From an uncultured Eubacteriales bacterium (GTDB taxonomy: Bacteria; Bacillota; Clostridia; Peptostreptococcales; Anaerovoracaceae): DNA of 64,000 nucleotides. Position 1 is the first letter of the stretch. Each line of letters opens with the position of its first letter. The position numbers and the translations under genes are program-made. Below the pieces are notes generated by a model that worked only from the letters and a program-made list of their open reading frames with translations, ran no database searches and was not told the origin of the DNA. Below are positions 36,593-45,459 of this stretch, one piece after another. The stretch covers positions 56,805 to 120,804 of the forward strand of contig CADBXM010000004.1 of assembly GCA_902798745.1 (NCBI GenBank). Reading direction: 5' to 3'.

Positions 36593-37080
36593 TTATCCGC
36601 CTCCTCTGCAGCATCGAGGAATTGGTCGAATGCATCCGAAGCAGTCTGCTCCAGAGTGAGTTTCTCCATGGCCTCTGTGACCATGTCTGTGATCTCTTTC
36701 TGTGCAGAAGCGATGATCTCGTTCTTCTCTCTCTCAGCTTCAACGCGCGCATCAGAAACTATCTTCTCAGCCTCTGTCTTTGCCGCAGTCACTCTGCGCT
36801 CACGCTCAGCTTCGACCTCTTTACCCATCTTGCTCTTGACTTCCTTCATCTCATCGGAGAAAGCTTTCTTCTTCTCTTCGTAAGAAGTTTTTTCGCTTTC
36901 AGCCTCTGCGAGAGTCTGCTCAGCCTTCTGGTCGATCTCTGCGTAGTGATCGACTCTCTTCTGCATGAAGTTCTTTACAGGCTTGTACAGAAGAATGTAA
37001 AGGCATCCGAAGAGTATCGTGAAGTTAAACAGATGGAGCAATATTTGCTGCCAGTCTATATTAAGTGGTACTCCTGTCAT
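36589..37080 (-). CDS. atpF: ATP synthase b subunit
   Basis: A 163-residue peripheral stalk subunit. One N-terminal membrane segment (FNFTILFGCLYILLYKPV, about 18-35) is followed by a long charged coiled coil (EAERERRVTAAKTEAEKIVS). The C-terminus, normally contacting delta, ends AFDQFLDAAEEADK. Its stop overlaps the fused delta-alpha gene by 4 bases. Confidence 0.95.
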   Translation of the reverse strand: MTGVPLNIDWQQILLHLFNFTILFGCLYILLYKPVKNFMQKRVDHYAEIDQKAEQTLAEAESEKTSYEEKKKAFSDEMKEVKSKMGKEVEAERERRVTAAKTEAEKIVSDARVEAEREKNEIIASAQKEITDMVTEAMEKLTLEQTASDAFDQFLDAAEEADK

Positions 37081-37090
37081 TTTTACTCTC

Positions 37091-37510
37091 CTACAGTACG
37101 AAGATGATAAGTATTACTACGAGCAGCGCGTAAATGATCGCCGTCTCAATGAATACAAGTCCCAACATGAAGTTGGTTCGTATCTTGCCTTCTGCCTCTG
37201 GTTGTCTCGCAATACCCTGTGATGCGCCGGATGCAGCAACTCCCATACCGATACCGCCGCCGCCTGCAGCAACACCGATCGCGATACCTGTCGCTATGGA
37301 CTTGAGACCAATGAGTGTGTTTTCGCTGTCCGCGGAAGCTGCGTTTGTGATATAGCCGTCTTCGGACTGTTCCGCAGTGATCTGCGATGCGTCAGCGACC
37401 GATCCGGAATCAGCGAATACGGTGACTATCGCAAATGTCGCCATGAGTACGATCATGACTCCGAGAACGATTGCGATTCTTGAAAGTGCCTTTCTGCTCA
37501 GATTTAACAT
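37091..37510 (-). CDS. atpE: ATP synthase c subunit with N-terminal extension
   Basis: A 139-residue protein; usual c subunits have 75-90. The C-terminal 75 residues are a normal hairpin: GIAIGVAAGGGGIGMGVAAS, the ARQPEA loop, and TM2 with the ion-binding Glu in GLVFIETAIIY. Before it come a hydrophobic segment (about 12-32, ending TVFA) and a polar Ser/Ala/Asp-rich stretch. This may be a cleaved signal peptide or a third membrane helix. At the TM1 position where Na+-type rotors have Gln, Met is found, which favours H+ coupling. Confidence 0.92.
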   Translation of the reverse strand: MLNLSRKALSRIAIVLGVMIVLMATFAIVTVFADSGSVADASQITAEQSEDGYITNAASADSENTLIGLKSIATGIAIGVAAGGGGIGMGVAASGASQGIARQPEAEGKIRTNFMLGLVFIETAIIYALLVVILIIFVL

Positions 37511-37623
37511 TTTGACTTCTCCTTCAGAAATTGTTTCTCCCCTCTCGGGGTTTTTTAAATTTGCTGCGTATAAAGTGATAATTCATTAATATGCGGCAAA
37601 TGCATTAACTTGTTTATATACTG

Positions 37624-38502
37624 CTAAGCGGCAGCTTCGTCTTTTACAACAGTCTGACGTTTCTTGCCGTCTTTGCGCCTTTGTTTCTTCTCTTTCGGTG
37701 GCTTTGGCGTGTTGTCCGATACCTGTCCATAGAAGAGCGAGCAGAGCATCGTAAGTACGTATGCCTGGATCAGCGCGTGGAGCAGAGTGAACATTACTCC
37801 TACCAGTACAGGCAGCACATAGCTTAGAGATGTGTAATAGTATACAAGCTCTGTAACCAGTGCACCCGAGAGCAGCGCTCCGAAAAGTCGGAAGGAGAGG
37901 GAGATAGGAAGCGAGTACTCTTTGAGAGTCTTGCCTATGCCCTTTACTCCATTACCGGCGATACCGCCCGACATTATGATGAGATAAGTAAGACATCCCA
38001 TCATTATTGCTCCGTTGATGTCCGAGAGCGGAGCCGGCAGCGATATTGATCGACCTGTGGTCGTGATCGCCTGTACTCCGAAGAGCTCGAACAGCGTGCC
38101 TGTGAATATGTATGCACCTGCGGCAAATATGTATGCGCCAAGGAAGCCGTTGATCTTGGAATTCTCCTTTGCCATATTGTCAAAGAGTCCGACCACTGTC
38201 TCGAGCACCAGCTGTATCTTGCCAGGCACCATAGTGAAGCGCGGTATGATGAATATCCTGCATATAAGCGCCAGCACTATTAGGAAGCTCGATACGATGA
38301 CACCCGCCATCATGCCCGGATTGACATCCATGATCCCAAACAGGCTTACTTTGTTGACGTCGTGCAGCACGGCATCTCTCATCATCTCCTGAATGGTCTC
38401 TTCTTCGCCTTCCCCGCCTCCGGTGAGTATGGCACCGACCATGAATATCAGCGCGATGATGCCGAATATGATGCCGGCCTTTCTACGCTCAGCCTTAGTC
38501 AT
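37624..38502 (-). CDS. atpB: ATP synthase a subunit
   Basis: A 292-residue membrane stator subunit. The essential arginine is in PISLSFRLFGALLSGALV, and GVMFTLLHALIQAYVLTMLCS forms the last helix facing the c ring. The C-terminal tail is long and very basic (KPPKEKKQRRKDGKKRQ). First gene of the operon; no atpI lies upstream, where a vapBC pair diverges. AAGGAG precedes the start. Confidence 0.96.
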   Translation of the reverse strand: MTKAERRKAGIIFGIIALIFMVGAILTGGGEGEEETIQEMMRDAVLHDVNKVSLFGIMDVNPGMMAGVIVSSFLIVLALICRIFIIPRFTMVPGKIQLVLETVVGLFDNMAKENSKINGFLGAYIFAAGAYIFTGTLFELFGVQAITTTGRSISLPAPLSDINGAIMMGCLTYLIIMSGGIAGNGVKGIGKTLKEYSLPISLSFRLFGALLSGALVTELVYYYTSLSYVLPVLVGVMFTLLHALIQAYVLTMLCSLFYGQVSDNTPKPPKEKKQRRKDGKKRQTVVKDEAAA

Positions 38503-38536
38503 ATTGTTTCTCCTTAATTATCTCAGTCTACGTGGT

Positions 38537-38565
38537 ATTCTAACACTTTGCCGACCCTTTTTAAA
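38537..38565 (-). promoter_or_regulatory. promoter of the ATP synthase operon
   Basis: -10 TAGAAT (38537-38542), preceded by TG, and -35 TTTAAA (38560-38565) with 17 bases between. It leaves a leader of about 30 bases before atpB. Confidence 0.6.
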
Positions 38566-38625
38566 TCATTTATTTAACAATTACGGGTTGACTACAGTAA
38601 ATTGTAGATTGACTCAAAAAAGCGT

Positions 38626-38675
38626 TTGCATTATTATTTGTATATACATTATGTGTGTACATACTGTGTGTACAT
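38626..38675 (+). promoter_or_regulatory. vapBC promoter with three operator repeats, 13-base period
   Basis: TGTATATACAT at 38639, TGTGTGTACAT at 38652 and again at 38665: three 11-base repeats each 13 bases apart. A -35 TTGCAT at 38626-38631 and a weak -10 (38649-38654) fall on the repeats. Binding of VapB/VapBC here would block its own promoter. Confidence 0.65.
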
Positions 38676-38695
38676 TTTAACGGAGGCTACGGCTA

Positions 38696-38932
38696 ATGGC
38701 TACTACAAAAGTATTTAAAAACGGCAACAGCCAGGCGATACGCATTCCAAGTGAGATGCATACCGACCGCAAAGATCTGATAATAAAAAAGATAGGCGAA
38801 ACATATATTGCCTATCCTGTTGATGATCCATGGCTTCCCCTCAGACAAGTGATTGGCACTTTCCCTCAGGAATACATGCTTGATCGCGAACAACCTGCCT
38901 GGGGAATGGTGGCAGAGAAAGAGGAATTCTGA
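38696..38932 (+). CDS. vapB: VapB-type antitoxin (AbrB/MazE fold)
   Basis: A 78-residue protein. The N-terminal AbrB/SpoVT-like DNA-binding fold is typical of VapB: TKVFKNGNSQAIRIPSEM, then LIIKKIGETYIAYPVDD. The C-terminal part (PQEYMLDREQPAWGMVAEKE) would wrap and inhibit the toxin. GGAGG lies about 10 bases before the ATG. Its stop overlaps the toxin start by one base. One of few plus-strand genes here. Confidence 0.9.
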   Translation: MATTKVFKNGNSQAIRIPSEMHTDRKDLIIKKIGETYIAYPVDDPWLPLRQVIGTFPQEYMLDREQPAWGMVAEKEEF

Positions 38933-39336
38933 TGTATCTGCTCGACACTGATATTTGCATCTATTTGATGAAGGATTCTTTCCCCGCCCTCACAAAGCGT
39001 CTTTTAAGCGAGGATCCTAACAATGCCGCCATCTCAGCCATCACGGTATATGAACTTGAATACGGTGCGGCAAAGAGTCGTTGGAGTGAGCGTACACGTG
39101 ACGCACTTTATTCTTTTCTTGCGCCTTTCAACATTATCCCATTTGATGCCGGTGATGCTGCCGCAGCCGGTCAGCTCCGATCTTTTCTTGCTCAGCAAGG
39201 GTCACCCATTGGTCCATATGACATTCAGATAGCGGCTCAGGCTTTCGCGCGTGACATGACCGTTGTGACTCACAATATCCGGGAGTTTTCTCGCGTTCCC
39301 GATCTTAAGATCGAAGACTGGGTCAAATTGTCGTGA
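38932..39336 (+). CDS. vapC: VapC-type PIN-domain toxin ribonuclease
   Basis: A 134-residue PIN-domain protein. Acidic metal-binding residues are seen in MYLLDTDICIYLM (Asp5), TVYELEYGAA (Glu) and GPYDIQIAAQAFA (Asp), with the closing THNIREFSRVPDLKIEDW. VapC toxins cleave specific tRNAs, often initiator tRNA, or rRNA. Complete and next to its antitoxin, so probably active. Converges on rplQ across a shared terminator. Confidence 0.92.
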   Translation: MYLLDTDICIYLMKDSFPALTKRLLSEDPNNAAISAITVYELEYGAAKSRWSERTRDALYSFLAPFNIIPFDAGDAAAAGQLRSFLAQQGSPIGPYDIQIAAQAFARDMTVVTHNIREFSRVPDLKIEDWVKLS

Positions 39337-39361
39337 TCATGGATTTAAAAATGTATAGCAC

Positions 39362-39395
39362 AAAAAAACTGCGCCGGTGATCCGACGCAGTTTTT
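39362..39395. terminator. bidirectional terminator between vapC and rplQ
   Basis: Stem ACTGCG..CGG/CCG..CGCAGT with A-run before and T-run after, so it can act on both strands, ending vapBC and the long ribosomal operon. Confidence 0.85.
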
Positions 39396-39408
39396 GATTA
39401 GTGTTTTA

Positions 39409-39753
39409 TTATACCAGCTCGAGGTAAACTACTTCAGCGTTATCTCCCTGCCTAGGTCCCAGCTTGAGGATACGTGTGTATCCGCCGTTGCGTTCCGCAT
39501 AGCCCGGAGCGATCTCATCGAAGAGTTTTGTCACAACATCTTCGTCAAACAGATAAGCAAGGCACTGTCTTCTCGCGTGAAGGTCGCCCTTCTTTGCGAT
39601 AGTGATCAGCTTCTCAGCCTGACGGCCGGCTTCCTTAGCTCTCATATCTGTTGTTGTGATCCTGCCTTCTCTGAAGAGATCGGTTACCAGGTTTCTCAGC
39701 ATGGATTTTCTGTGTGCAGAATCTCTGCCCAGCTTTTTATAACCTTTCATCAA
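39409..39753 (-). CDS. rplQ: ribosomal protein L17
   Basis: A 114-residue protein, normal length. [20 protein letters not shown] and the closing [16 protein letters not shown] are typical. Last gene of the ribosomal array, 14 bases after rpoA. Confidence 0.97.
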   Translation of the reverse strand: MMKGYKKLGRDSAHRKSMLRNLVTDLFREGRITTTDMRAKEAGRQAEKLITIAKKGDLHARRQCLAYLFDEDVVTKLFDEIAPGYAERNGGYTRILKLGPRQGDNAEVVYLELV

Positions 39754-39767
39754 TCTGCTCCTTTCGA

Positions 39768-40715
39768 TTACTCTTCATCGCTCGGCTTTAAGGAAAGGCC
39801 CAGCTCAGCGAGTTTGTTCTTTACTTCTACCAGCGACTTCATTCCGAGGTTTCTCACCTTCATCATATCCTCCTCAGTCTTCTGAGTGAGCTCCTCAACA
39901 GTGTTGATGTTAGCTCTCTTGAGGCAGTTGAAGGAACGTACGGACAGCTCAAGCTCTTCGATAGCCATGACGAGAGCTTTTTCCTTGCGATCCTCGTCCT
40001 TTTCTATCATGAACTTCATGTCGCTGACTTCTTCACCAAGGCTTATGAACAGCTCAAGGTGCTCCTGGATGATCTTGGCTCCGATCGACACTCCTTCTTC
40101 AGGAGCGATGGATCCGTCTGTCCAGATTTCTATGATCAGTCTGTCAAAGTCTGTGACCTGACCGACTCTTGTGTTTTCAACCGTGAAGTTGACTTTCTTG
40201 ACCGGCGTGAAAATGGAGTCGACAGGGATCACCGCGATAGGTGTGTCCTCAGTCTTGTTCTGCTCGGCAGGAACATAGCCCTTGCCTGTAGCGATATGCA
40301 TCTCCATGACCAGTGTTGCGTTCTCAGCCAGTGTTGCGATATGGAGATCAGGATTGAAAATCTCAGTATCCGAATCTACCAGTATGTCCTTGGCTGTGAC
40401 TTCGCAAGGGCCTACGGCATTGATGATGGCTCTTCTGTCCTCATCGCCGTCCACCTTGACTGCCAGTCTTTTGAGGTTGAGTATAATCTCTGTGACATCC
40501 TCTTTTACGCCAGGGATCGTCGAGAATTCATGAAGGATCCCGTCGATCTTGACGCTTGTGATAGCTGCTCCCGGAAGCGAGCTGAGAAGTACTCTTCTCA
40601 TGCAGTTGCCGAGAGTGGTTCCGTATCCTCTCTCAAGAGGTTCGATCACGAATTTACCGTAACGTCCGTTTTCATCAACTTCTTTGGTAATAGTTGGCTT
40701 GATAATTTCGATCAT
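39768..40715 (-). CDS. rpoA: RNA polymerase alpha subunit
   Basis: A 315-residue subunit. The N-terminal assembly domain contains [20 protein letters not shown]. The C-terminal domain, which binds UP elements and activators, contains [20 protein letters not shown] and [20 protein letters not shown]. 67 bases separate it from rpsD. Confidence 0.98.
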   Translation of the reverse strand: MIEIIKPTITKEVDENGRYGKFVIEPLERGYGTTLGNCMRRVLLSSLPGAAITSVKIDGILHEFSTIPGVKEDVTEIILNLKRLAVKVDGDEDRRAIINAVGPCEVTAKDILVDSDTEIFNPDLHIATLAENATLVMEMHIATGKGYVPAEQNKTEDTPIAVIPVDSIFTPVKKVNFTVENTRVGQVTDFDRLIIEIWTDGSIAPEEGVSIGAKIIQEHLELFISLGEEVSDMKFMIEKDEDRKEKALVMAIEELELSVRSFNCLKRANINTVEELTQKTEEDMMKVRNLGMKSLVEVKNKLAELGLSLKPSDEE

Positions 40716-40782
40716 GCTCTTCCTCCTGGATCATTCAATTGTACGACTGCTTATTAGCGCCGGAATATACCGGCTCAAGCTA

Positions 40783-41370
40783 CTATCTTGAATAGTACTC
40801 TACGATGTAGTGCTCTTCGATAGGAAGGTCGACGTCCGCTCTCTCAGGAGTTCTGATGATCCTGCCCTCGAATTTGTCGAGGTTGAGATCGATCCAGGCA
40901 GGTGTTGTGATGATCATCTCTCTAAGCTCTGTGAACTTAGGTGACGACTGTGACTTAGCCTTTACGGATACGACATCACCAGCCTTGAGCTCCATTGAAG
41001 GGATATCTGCCTTCTTGCCGTTGACCAGGAAGTGACCGTGGTTTACGAGCTGACGAGCTTCTCTTCTCGTAGCCGCGAATCCCATTCTGAACACAACGTT
41101 GTCCAGTCTGCTCTCGAGCATGATGAGAAGGTTTTCACCTGCTCCGCCTTTTCTCTTAGAAGCCTTTTCAAACAGGTTTCTGAACTGAGTCTCGGAAAGG
41201 CCATATGTGAATCTTACCTTCTGCTTCTCTGTCAGCTGGATACCGTATTCGCTCTTTTTGCGGCGGCGAACTGCGCCATGTCTCTTGGACTTTTTATTTA
41301 CACCCAGGTACTGAGGCTCGATGCCGAGAGCTCTTGCTCTCTTCAGTACAGGTCCTCTATCTCTTGACAT
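40783..41370 (-). CDS. rpsD: ribosomal protein S4
   Basis: A 195-residue protein, without the N-terminal zinc Cys residues (non-zinc form). The S4 RNA-binding domain (ESRLDNVVFRMGFAATRREA, VNHGHFLVNGKKADIP) is complete. S4 nucleates 30S assembly. It lies inside the alpha operon, whose rpsM leader is structured (42171-42393). Confidence 0.97.
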   Translation of the reverse strand: MSRDRGPVLKRARALGIEPQYLGVNKKSKRHGAVRRRKKSEYGIQLTEKQKVRFTYGLSETQFRNLFEKASKRKGGAGENLLIMLESRLDNVVFRMGFAATRREARQLVNHGHFLVNGKKADIPSMELKAGDVVSVKAKSQSSPKFTELREMIITTPAWIDLNLDKFEGRIIRTPERADVDLPIEEHYIVEYYSR

Positions 41371-41392
41371 ATATTATGATCCTCCTTCCCGA

Positions 41393-41785
41393 TTAGGCTC
41401 TTCTCTTCTTAGGCGGTCTGCAACCATTGTGTGGGATCGGTGTTACGTCCTTGATCATGGTTACCTTAAGGCCTGCAGTCTCGAGTGCTCTTACTGCGGA
41501 ATCTCTGCCGGATCCCGGTCCCTTAACGTAGACTTCAACTGTCTTGAGACCGTGTTCCATAGCCGCCTTAGCCGCTGCTGTAGCTGCTTCTGCCGCTGCG
41601 AAAGGTGTGCTCTTACGGGAGCCTCTGAAACCGTTCGAACCTGCGGAAGACCAGCTGAGAGCGTTTCCGTCCATGTCGGTGAGTGTGATTAACGTATTGT
41701 TGAAGGTGGACTGGATATGAGCCTGGCCTCTTTCAACGTTCTTACGTTCTCTTCTTTTCTTTCTTACTGTTTTCTTTACAGCCAT
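41393..41785 (-). CDS. rpsK: ribosomal protein S11
   Basis: A 130-residue protein of normal length with a basic N-terminus. [19 protein letters not shown] and the C-terminal [18 protein letters not shown] are hallmark sequences. It lies 22 bases before rpsD. Confidence 0.98.
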   Translation of the reverse strand: MAVKKTVRKKRRERKNVERGQAHIQSTFNNTLITLTDMDGNALSWSSAGSNGFRGSRKSTPFAAAEAATAAAKAAMEHGLKTVEVYVKGPGSGRDSAVRALETAGLKVTMIKDVTPIPHNGCRPPKKRRA

Positions 41786-41804
41786 AACTTATACCTCCTT
41801 CCCC

Positions 41805-42170
41805 TTATTTCTTCTTTCCTGCAAGACGCTTTGGTCCCTTGCGAGTCCTTGCATTTGTCTTGGTCTTCTGACCCCTTACAGGGAGTCCTCTTCTGTGTCT
41901 GATACCTCTGTAAGATCCGATCTCCATGAGTCTCTTGATGTTGAGGGAAGTCTCTCTTCTGAGATCACCTTCTACCATGTAATCAGCATCGATAACTCTT
42001 CTGATCTTACCGGCGTCTTCTTCTGTCAGATCTCTGACTCTGATGTCTGGATCTACTCCAGCTTTTTCGAGAATAGCTCTCGATGTTGTGAGACCGATTC
42101 CGTAGATGTATGTGAGACCGTATTCGATCCTCTTATCTCTAGGCAGGTCTACTCCGGCAATTCTTGCCAT
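41805..42170 (-). CDS. rpsM: ribosomal protein S13
   Basis: A 121-residue protein. The start at 42170 ([14 protein letters not shown]) follows AAAGGAGG; a longer frame upstream crosses the structured leader. The H2TH region ([16 protein letters not shown]) and the C-terminal tail ([16 protein letters not shown]) are intact. Confidence 0.97.
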   Translation of the reverse strand: MARIAGVDLPRDKRIEYGLTYIYGIGLTTSRAILEKAGVDPDIRVRDLTEEDAGKIRRVIDADYMVEGDLRRETSLNIKRLMEIGSYRGIRHRRGLPVRGQKTKTNARTRKGPKRLAGKKK

Positions 42171-42393
42171 TCTGTTCCTCCTTTCCCATCTTCCGTCGCC
42201 TTTCCGGGGGCGATACAGACGGGTGTTCATTTGATTTGTTAAGCTTTTTGACCTGCAGACCCGGCTCTGCAGAGCTTATTGACATAGTCTGTATCGTGCG
42301 AATACCCAAGGCACAATACTCCCTTGGGTTTCACGCGAACGCTTTATAATAGCATTTTTATCAGCTATTTAATTGTATTTTTTTCTGTACTTA
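42171..42393 (-). promoter_or_regulatory. structured leader before rpsM, possible S4-binding site
   Basis: A 223-base gap, unusual in this compact array. It contains a perfect 10-base inverted repeat (42211-42220 with 42287-42296), a perfect 8-base hairpin (42304-42311 with 42322-42329) and the GCTCTGCAGAGC palindrome. A -10-like TATTATAAA lies near 42342-42350. In Bacillus and E. coli, S4 represses the alpha operon through a structured rpsM leader; S4 is encoded downstream here. That role is inference. Confidence 0.55.
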
Positions 42394-42507
42394 CTAGCCC
42401 TGACGCTGCTTATGCTTAGGGTTTTCGCAGATCACCATTACACGACCGTGTCTCTTGATGACTTTGCACTTGTCGCACATTGGCTTAACAGATGCTCTAA
42501 CTTTCAT
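42394..42507 (-). CDS. rpmJ: ribosomal protein L36
   Basis: A 37-residue protein read directly from the minus strand: [20 protein letters not shown] and so on to KHKQRQG. It is the zinc-type form, with Cys-x2-Cys then Cys-x4-His. It lies 34 bases after infA. Confidence 0.96.
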   Translation of the reverse strand: MKVRASVKPMCDKCKVIKRHGRVMVICENPKHKQRQG

Positions 42508-42541
42508 TGTTATTTACCTCCCATTACGGCATGCCGTTACT

Positions 42542-42760
42542 TTACTTCTCTCTCCAGGTTATTCTTCCTCTTGTCAGATCGTAAGGCGATAATTCGACCT
42601 TAACTCTGTCACCCGGCAGAATACGGATATAGTTCATCCTGATTTTGCCGGAAATGTGAGCCAGTATCTCGAAGTCATTGTCGAGCTTCACCTTGAACAT
42701 TGCATTAGGCTGAGCGTCGATCACAGTGCCCATCGCCTCTATAGTGTTGTTCTTAGCCAT
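42542..42760 (-). CDS. infA: translation initiation factor IF-1
   Basis: A 72-residue single OB-fold protein. [20 protein letters not shown] and [20 protein letters not shown] are standard. It blocks the A site during initiation. It follows map by 13 bases. Confidence 0.98.
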   Translation of the reverse strand: MAKNNTIEAMGTVIDAQPNAMFKVKLDNDFEILAHISGKIRMNYIRILPGDRVKVELSPYDLTRGRITWREK

Positions 42761-42773
42761 TACTTCCCTCCTG

Positions 42774-43520
42774 TTACAGAGTTAAAATCTCAGGTTCGCC
42801 GTCAGTAACGAGTATAGTGTTTTCGTAGTGTGCCGATTTCTTTCCATCGGTAGTGACTACTGTCCACTCATTCGCGAGGACCCTTACTTCGTAGGTCCCG
42901 AGCGCGATCATCGGCTCTACAGCCAATGTCATGTTGCGCTCTATCCTGGCTCCCTTGCCGGCCTTTCCGTAATTCGGAATATATGGGTCTTCGTGAAGCC
43001 TGGAACCTGTGCCGTGCCCGGTATAGTCTCTTATGATACCCATACCGAAGCCCTCGGCATATGTCTGTATAGCGTGTCCGATGTCTCCGATCCTATAGCC
43101 CTCCATGGCATATTTGATGCCTTCGAAAAAGCTCTGTCTCGTTACATCTATAAGATGCTGATCCTCTTTGCTGATCTTTCCAACAGCGTATGTGCGAGCT
43201 GCGTCACTATTGTATCCCTTCCATGTGGCACCTACATCTATGCTTACGATGTCGCCTTCCTTCAGGATGCGGGACGCGTTCGGTATCCCGTGGATTACTT
43301 CCTCATTCACCGATACACACGCAGCTGCGGGAAATCCGCCGTAGCCTTTGAATGTCGGGTGCATGCCGTGAGCTTCTATCCTCTTCTCGGCAAAGTCGGA
43401 GATGTCCTTAGTGGACAGTCCCGGCTTTACAAAGTCTTCGAGGTCTTTCAGAAGCTCGGCTGTCACCTTGCAAGGCTCTCTCATCAGTTCTATCTCGCGT
43501 TTCGACTTGATAACTATCAT
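42774..43520 (-). CDS. map: methionine aminopeptidase type I
   Basis: A 248-residue metalloprotease removing the initiator Met. Metal ligands are visible: Asp in [19 protein letters not shown], His in [14 protein letters not shown], and Glu in [10 protein letters not shown] and [10 protein letters not shown]. No N-terminal zinc finger (short type Ia). Three bases after adk. Confidence 0.97.
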   Translation of the reverse strand: MIVIKSKREIELMREPCKVTAELLKDLEDFVKPGLSTKDISDFAEKRIEAHGMHPTFKGYGGFPAAACVSVNEEVIHGIPNASRILKEGDIVSIDVGATWKGYNSDAARTYAVGKISKEDQHLIDVTRQSFFEGIKYAMEGYRIGDIGHAIQTYAEGFGMGIIRDYTGHGTGSRLHEDPYIPNYGKAGKGARIERNMTLAVEPMIALGTYEVRVLANEWTVVTTDGKKSAHYENTILVTDGEPEILTL

Positions 43521-43523
43521 GTC

Positions 43524-44168
43524 TTACTCTCCGCACTCTCTGACGATGTCCTCGAATACTTCTTTCGGATCCTTCTCCGCGTCGAAGTTCTTAAGGACGC
43601 CCGACTTGGTATAGTACTCGATCAGAGGAGCTGTAGACTCTTCATAGACTTCGATCCTCTTCATAGCGGTCTCAGCCGTGTCGTCCGCTCTCTGAATGAG
43701 CTCTCCGCCGCACTTGTCGCAAATGCCTTCAGTCTTAGGCGGGAAATTCTTGATGTGATAGCTCGCGCCACATGCTTTACACAGCCTTCTGCCGGTCAGT
43801 CTCTCCATAAGAGTATCGTATCCGACTTCGAAGTTGATGACCGCGTCGAGTTTTGTCCCCAGCTCTCCGAGGAACTCGTCCAGCTGTTCAGCCTGAGCGA
43901 TCGTGCGAGGAAAGCCATCAAGCAGATAACCGTTTGCACAGTCTTCCTGCATGAGTCTGTCCTTTACAAGATCTACCACCAGCTCGTCGGGAACCAGACC
44001 GCCGGCGTTCATGTACTCCTGCGCCTTTTTCCCGAGCTCGGTGCCCTCTTTGATGTTCTTGCGGAAAATGTCTCCGGTCGAAATCTGTGGAACACCATAT
44101 TTTTTAACGAGTCTTATGGCCTGGGTGCCTTTGCCCGCACCCGGAGGTCCCAGCAATACCGCTCTCAT
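43524..44168 (-). CDS. adk: adenylate kinase
   Basis: A 214-residue enzyme making 2 ADP from ATP and AMP. P-loop GPPGAGKGTQA, NMP-binding region and DGFPRTIAQAEQL. The LID carries a zinc site, CKACGASYH ... CDKCGGELIQRADD, as in Gram-positive enzymes. Located between secY and map. Confidence 0.98.
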   Translation of the reverse strand: MRAVLLGPPGAGKGTQAIRLVKKYGVPQISTGDIFRKNIKEGTELGKKAQEYMNAGGLVPDELVVDLVKDRLMQEDCANGYLLDGFPRTIAQAEQLDEFLGELGTKLDAVINFEVGYDTLMERLTGRRLCKACGASYHIKNFPPKTEGICDKCGGELIQRADDTAETAMKRIEVYEESTAPLIEYYTKSGVLKNFDAEKDPKEVFEDIVRECGE

Positions 44169-44178
44169 AATTCACCTC

Positions 44179-45459
44179 TTAACGAAGGAATCCTTCGTAG
44201 TTTCTCATCAGCATCTGATTCTCAAGCTGCTGTACTATATCGAGCGCTACACCTACCATGATCAGGAGCGATGTACCACCGAAGCTGAAATTGAACGGTG
44301 TGAACACGCTTACGATAGTAGGGATAGTCGCTACCGCTGCCAGGAATACTCCGCCTGCGAAGCAGAGCCTTGAGCTGATCCTGGACAGGTACTCTACAGT
44401 AGCAGCGCCTGGTCTGATGCCCGGAATGAATCCGCCATTCTGTCTCATGTTGTCAGCTACATCTGTAGGATTGAACATGATGGCAGTATAGAAGTATGTG
44501 AAGAATACCGTCAGTACGATATTCAGTCCGGCATAGATCCAAACTCCCGGATTGCCCGATGGCGAGAGATACTTTGTCACGAAGTCGGTGAACGCCGAGT
44601 TCGGAGCGAAGTATGTGATCGTCAGCGGGAACTGCAGAAGCGATATCGAGAAGATGATAGGAATAACGCCTGCCTGGTTTACCTTGATAGGAATATGCGA
44701 GGACTGGCCTCCGTACATCTTACGTCCGACAACACGCTTTGCGTACTGGACCGGGATCTTTCTGACACCCTGCTGCATCTCTATGATCACCATAGTTACG
44801 AGCACAGCCACAATGAGGAGTGCGATGACAGCTACTACCGAAACAGCGCCGTCTCTTACCTGTGCGGCTACGCCTCTTACCGCGGACGGGAGTCTGGCGA
44901 CGATACCACCGAAGATGATCATCGAGATACCGTTGCCGATTCCGTACTCATTGATCTGCTCACCGAGCCACATCAGGAATGCGGTACCTGCGGTAAGCAC
45001 GATTATGATCGTAATCATGTTGAATGGGCTCTTGTCTACGATGGCCTGTCTGAACAGTCCGACAGTAAGTCCGACTGCCTGGATAAGTCCGAGCACTACC
45101 GTCATGTAACGGGTGATCGTAGCCATCTTTTTACGTCCCTCGGAGCCTTCCTTTGCAAGTCTCTCAAAGTAAGGGAACGCGATAGTCAGGAGCTGAACGA
45201 TGATCGACGCGGTGATGTATGGTGTGATACTCAGCGCAAATATCGTGAAGTTGCTGAACGCTCCGCCTGAGAACAGGTCGAAGAGATCGAGCAGACCCGT
45301 TTCACCTGAGAACATACGCGCAAGATATTCTCTGTCGATACCCGGGACCGGAATGTTGGAACCGATCCTGAATACCAGCAGCATCAGAAGAGTGAAGATG
45401 ATCTTGGATCTGATCTCCGGAATTTTCCATGCCTTAGAGAATGTCTTTACGAATTCCAT
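44179..45459 (-). CDS. secY: protein translocase subunit SecY
   Basis: A 426-residue channel protein with ten membrane segments. RIGSNIPVPGIDREYLAR near the start, the plug region, and GFIPGIRPGAATVEYLSRIS in a cytosolic loop are typical. It shares one base with rplO. Confidence 0.98.
   Translation of the reverse strand: MEFVKTFSKAWKIPEIRSKIIFTLLMLLVFRIGSNIPVPGIDREYLARMFSGETGLLDLFDLFSGGAFSNFTIFALSITPYITASIIVQLLTIAFPYFERLAKEGSEGRKKMATITRYMTVVLGLIQAVGLTVGLFRQAIVDKSPFNMITIIIVLTAGTAFLMWLGEQINEYGIGNGISMIIFGGIVARLPSAVRGVAAQVRDGAVSVVAVIALLIVAVLVTMVIIEMQQGVRKIPVQYAKRVVGRKMYGGQSSHIPIKVNQAGVIPIIFSISLLQFPLTITYFAPNSAFTDFVTKYLSPSGNPGVWIYAGLNIVLTVFFTYFYTAIMFNPTDVADNMRQNGGFIPGIRPGAATVEYLSRISSRLCFAGGVFLAAVATIPTIVSVFTPFNFSFGGTSLLIMVGVALDIVQQLENQMLMRNYEGFLR

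Noticed and set aside
42828-44261. Long plus-strand frame opposite map and adk
   Set aside because: Antisense shadow of two well-conserved genes, with no start signals.
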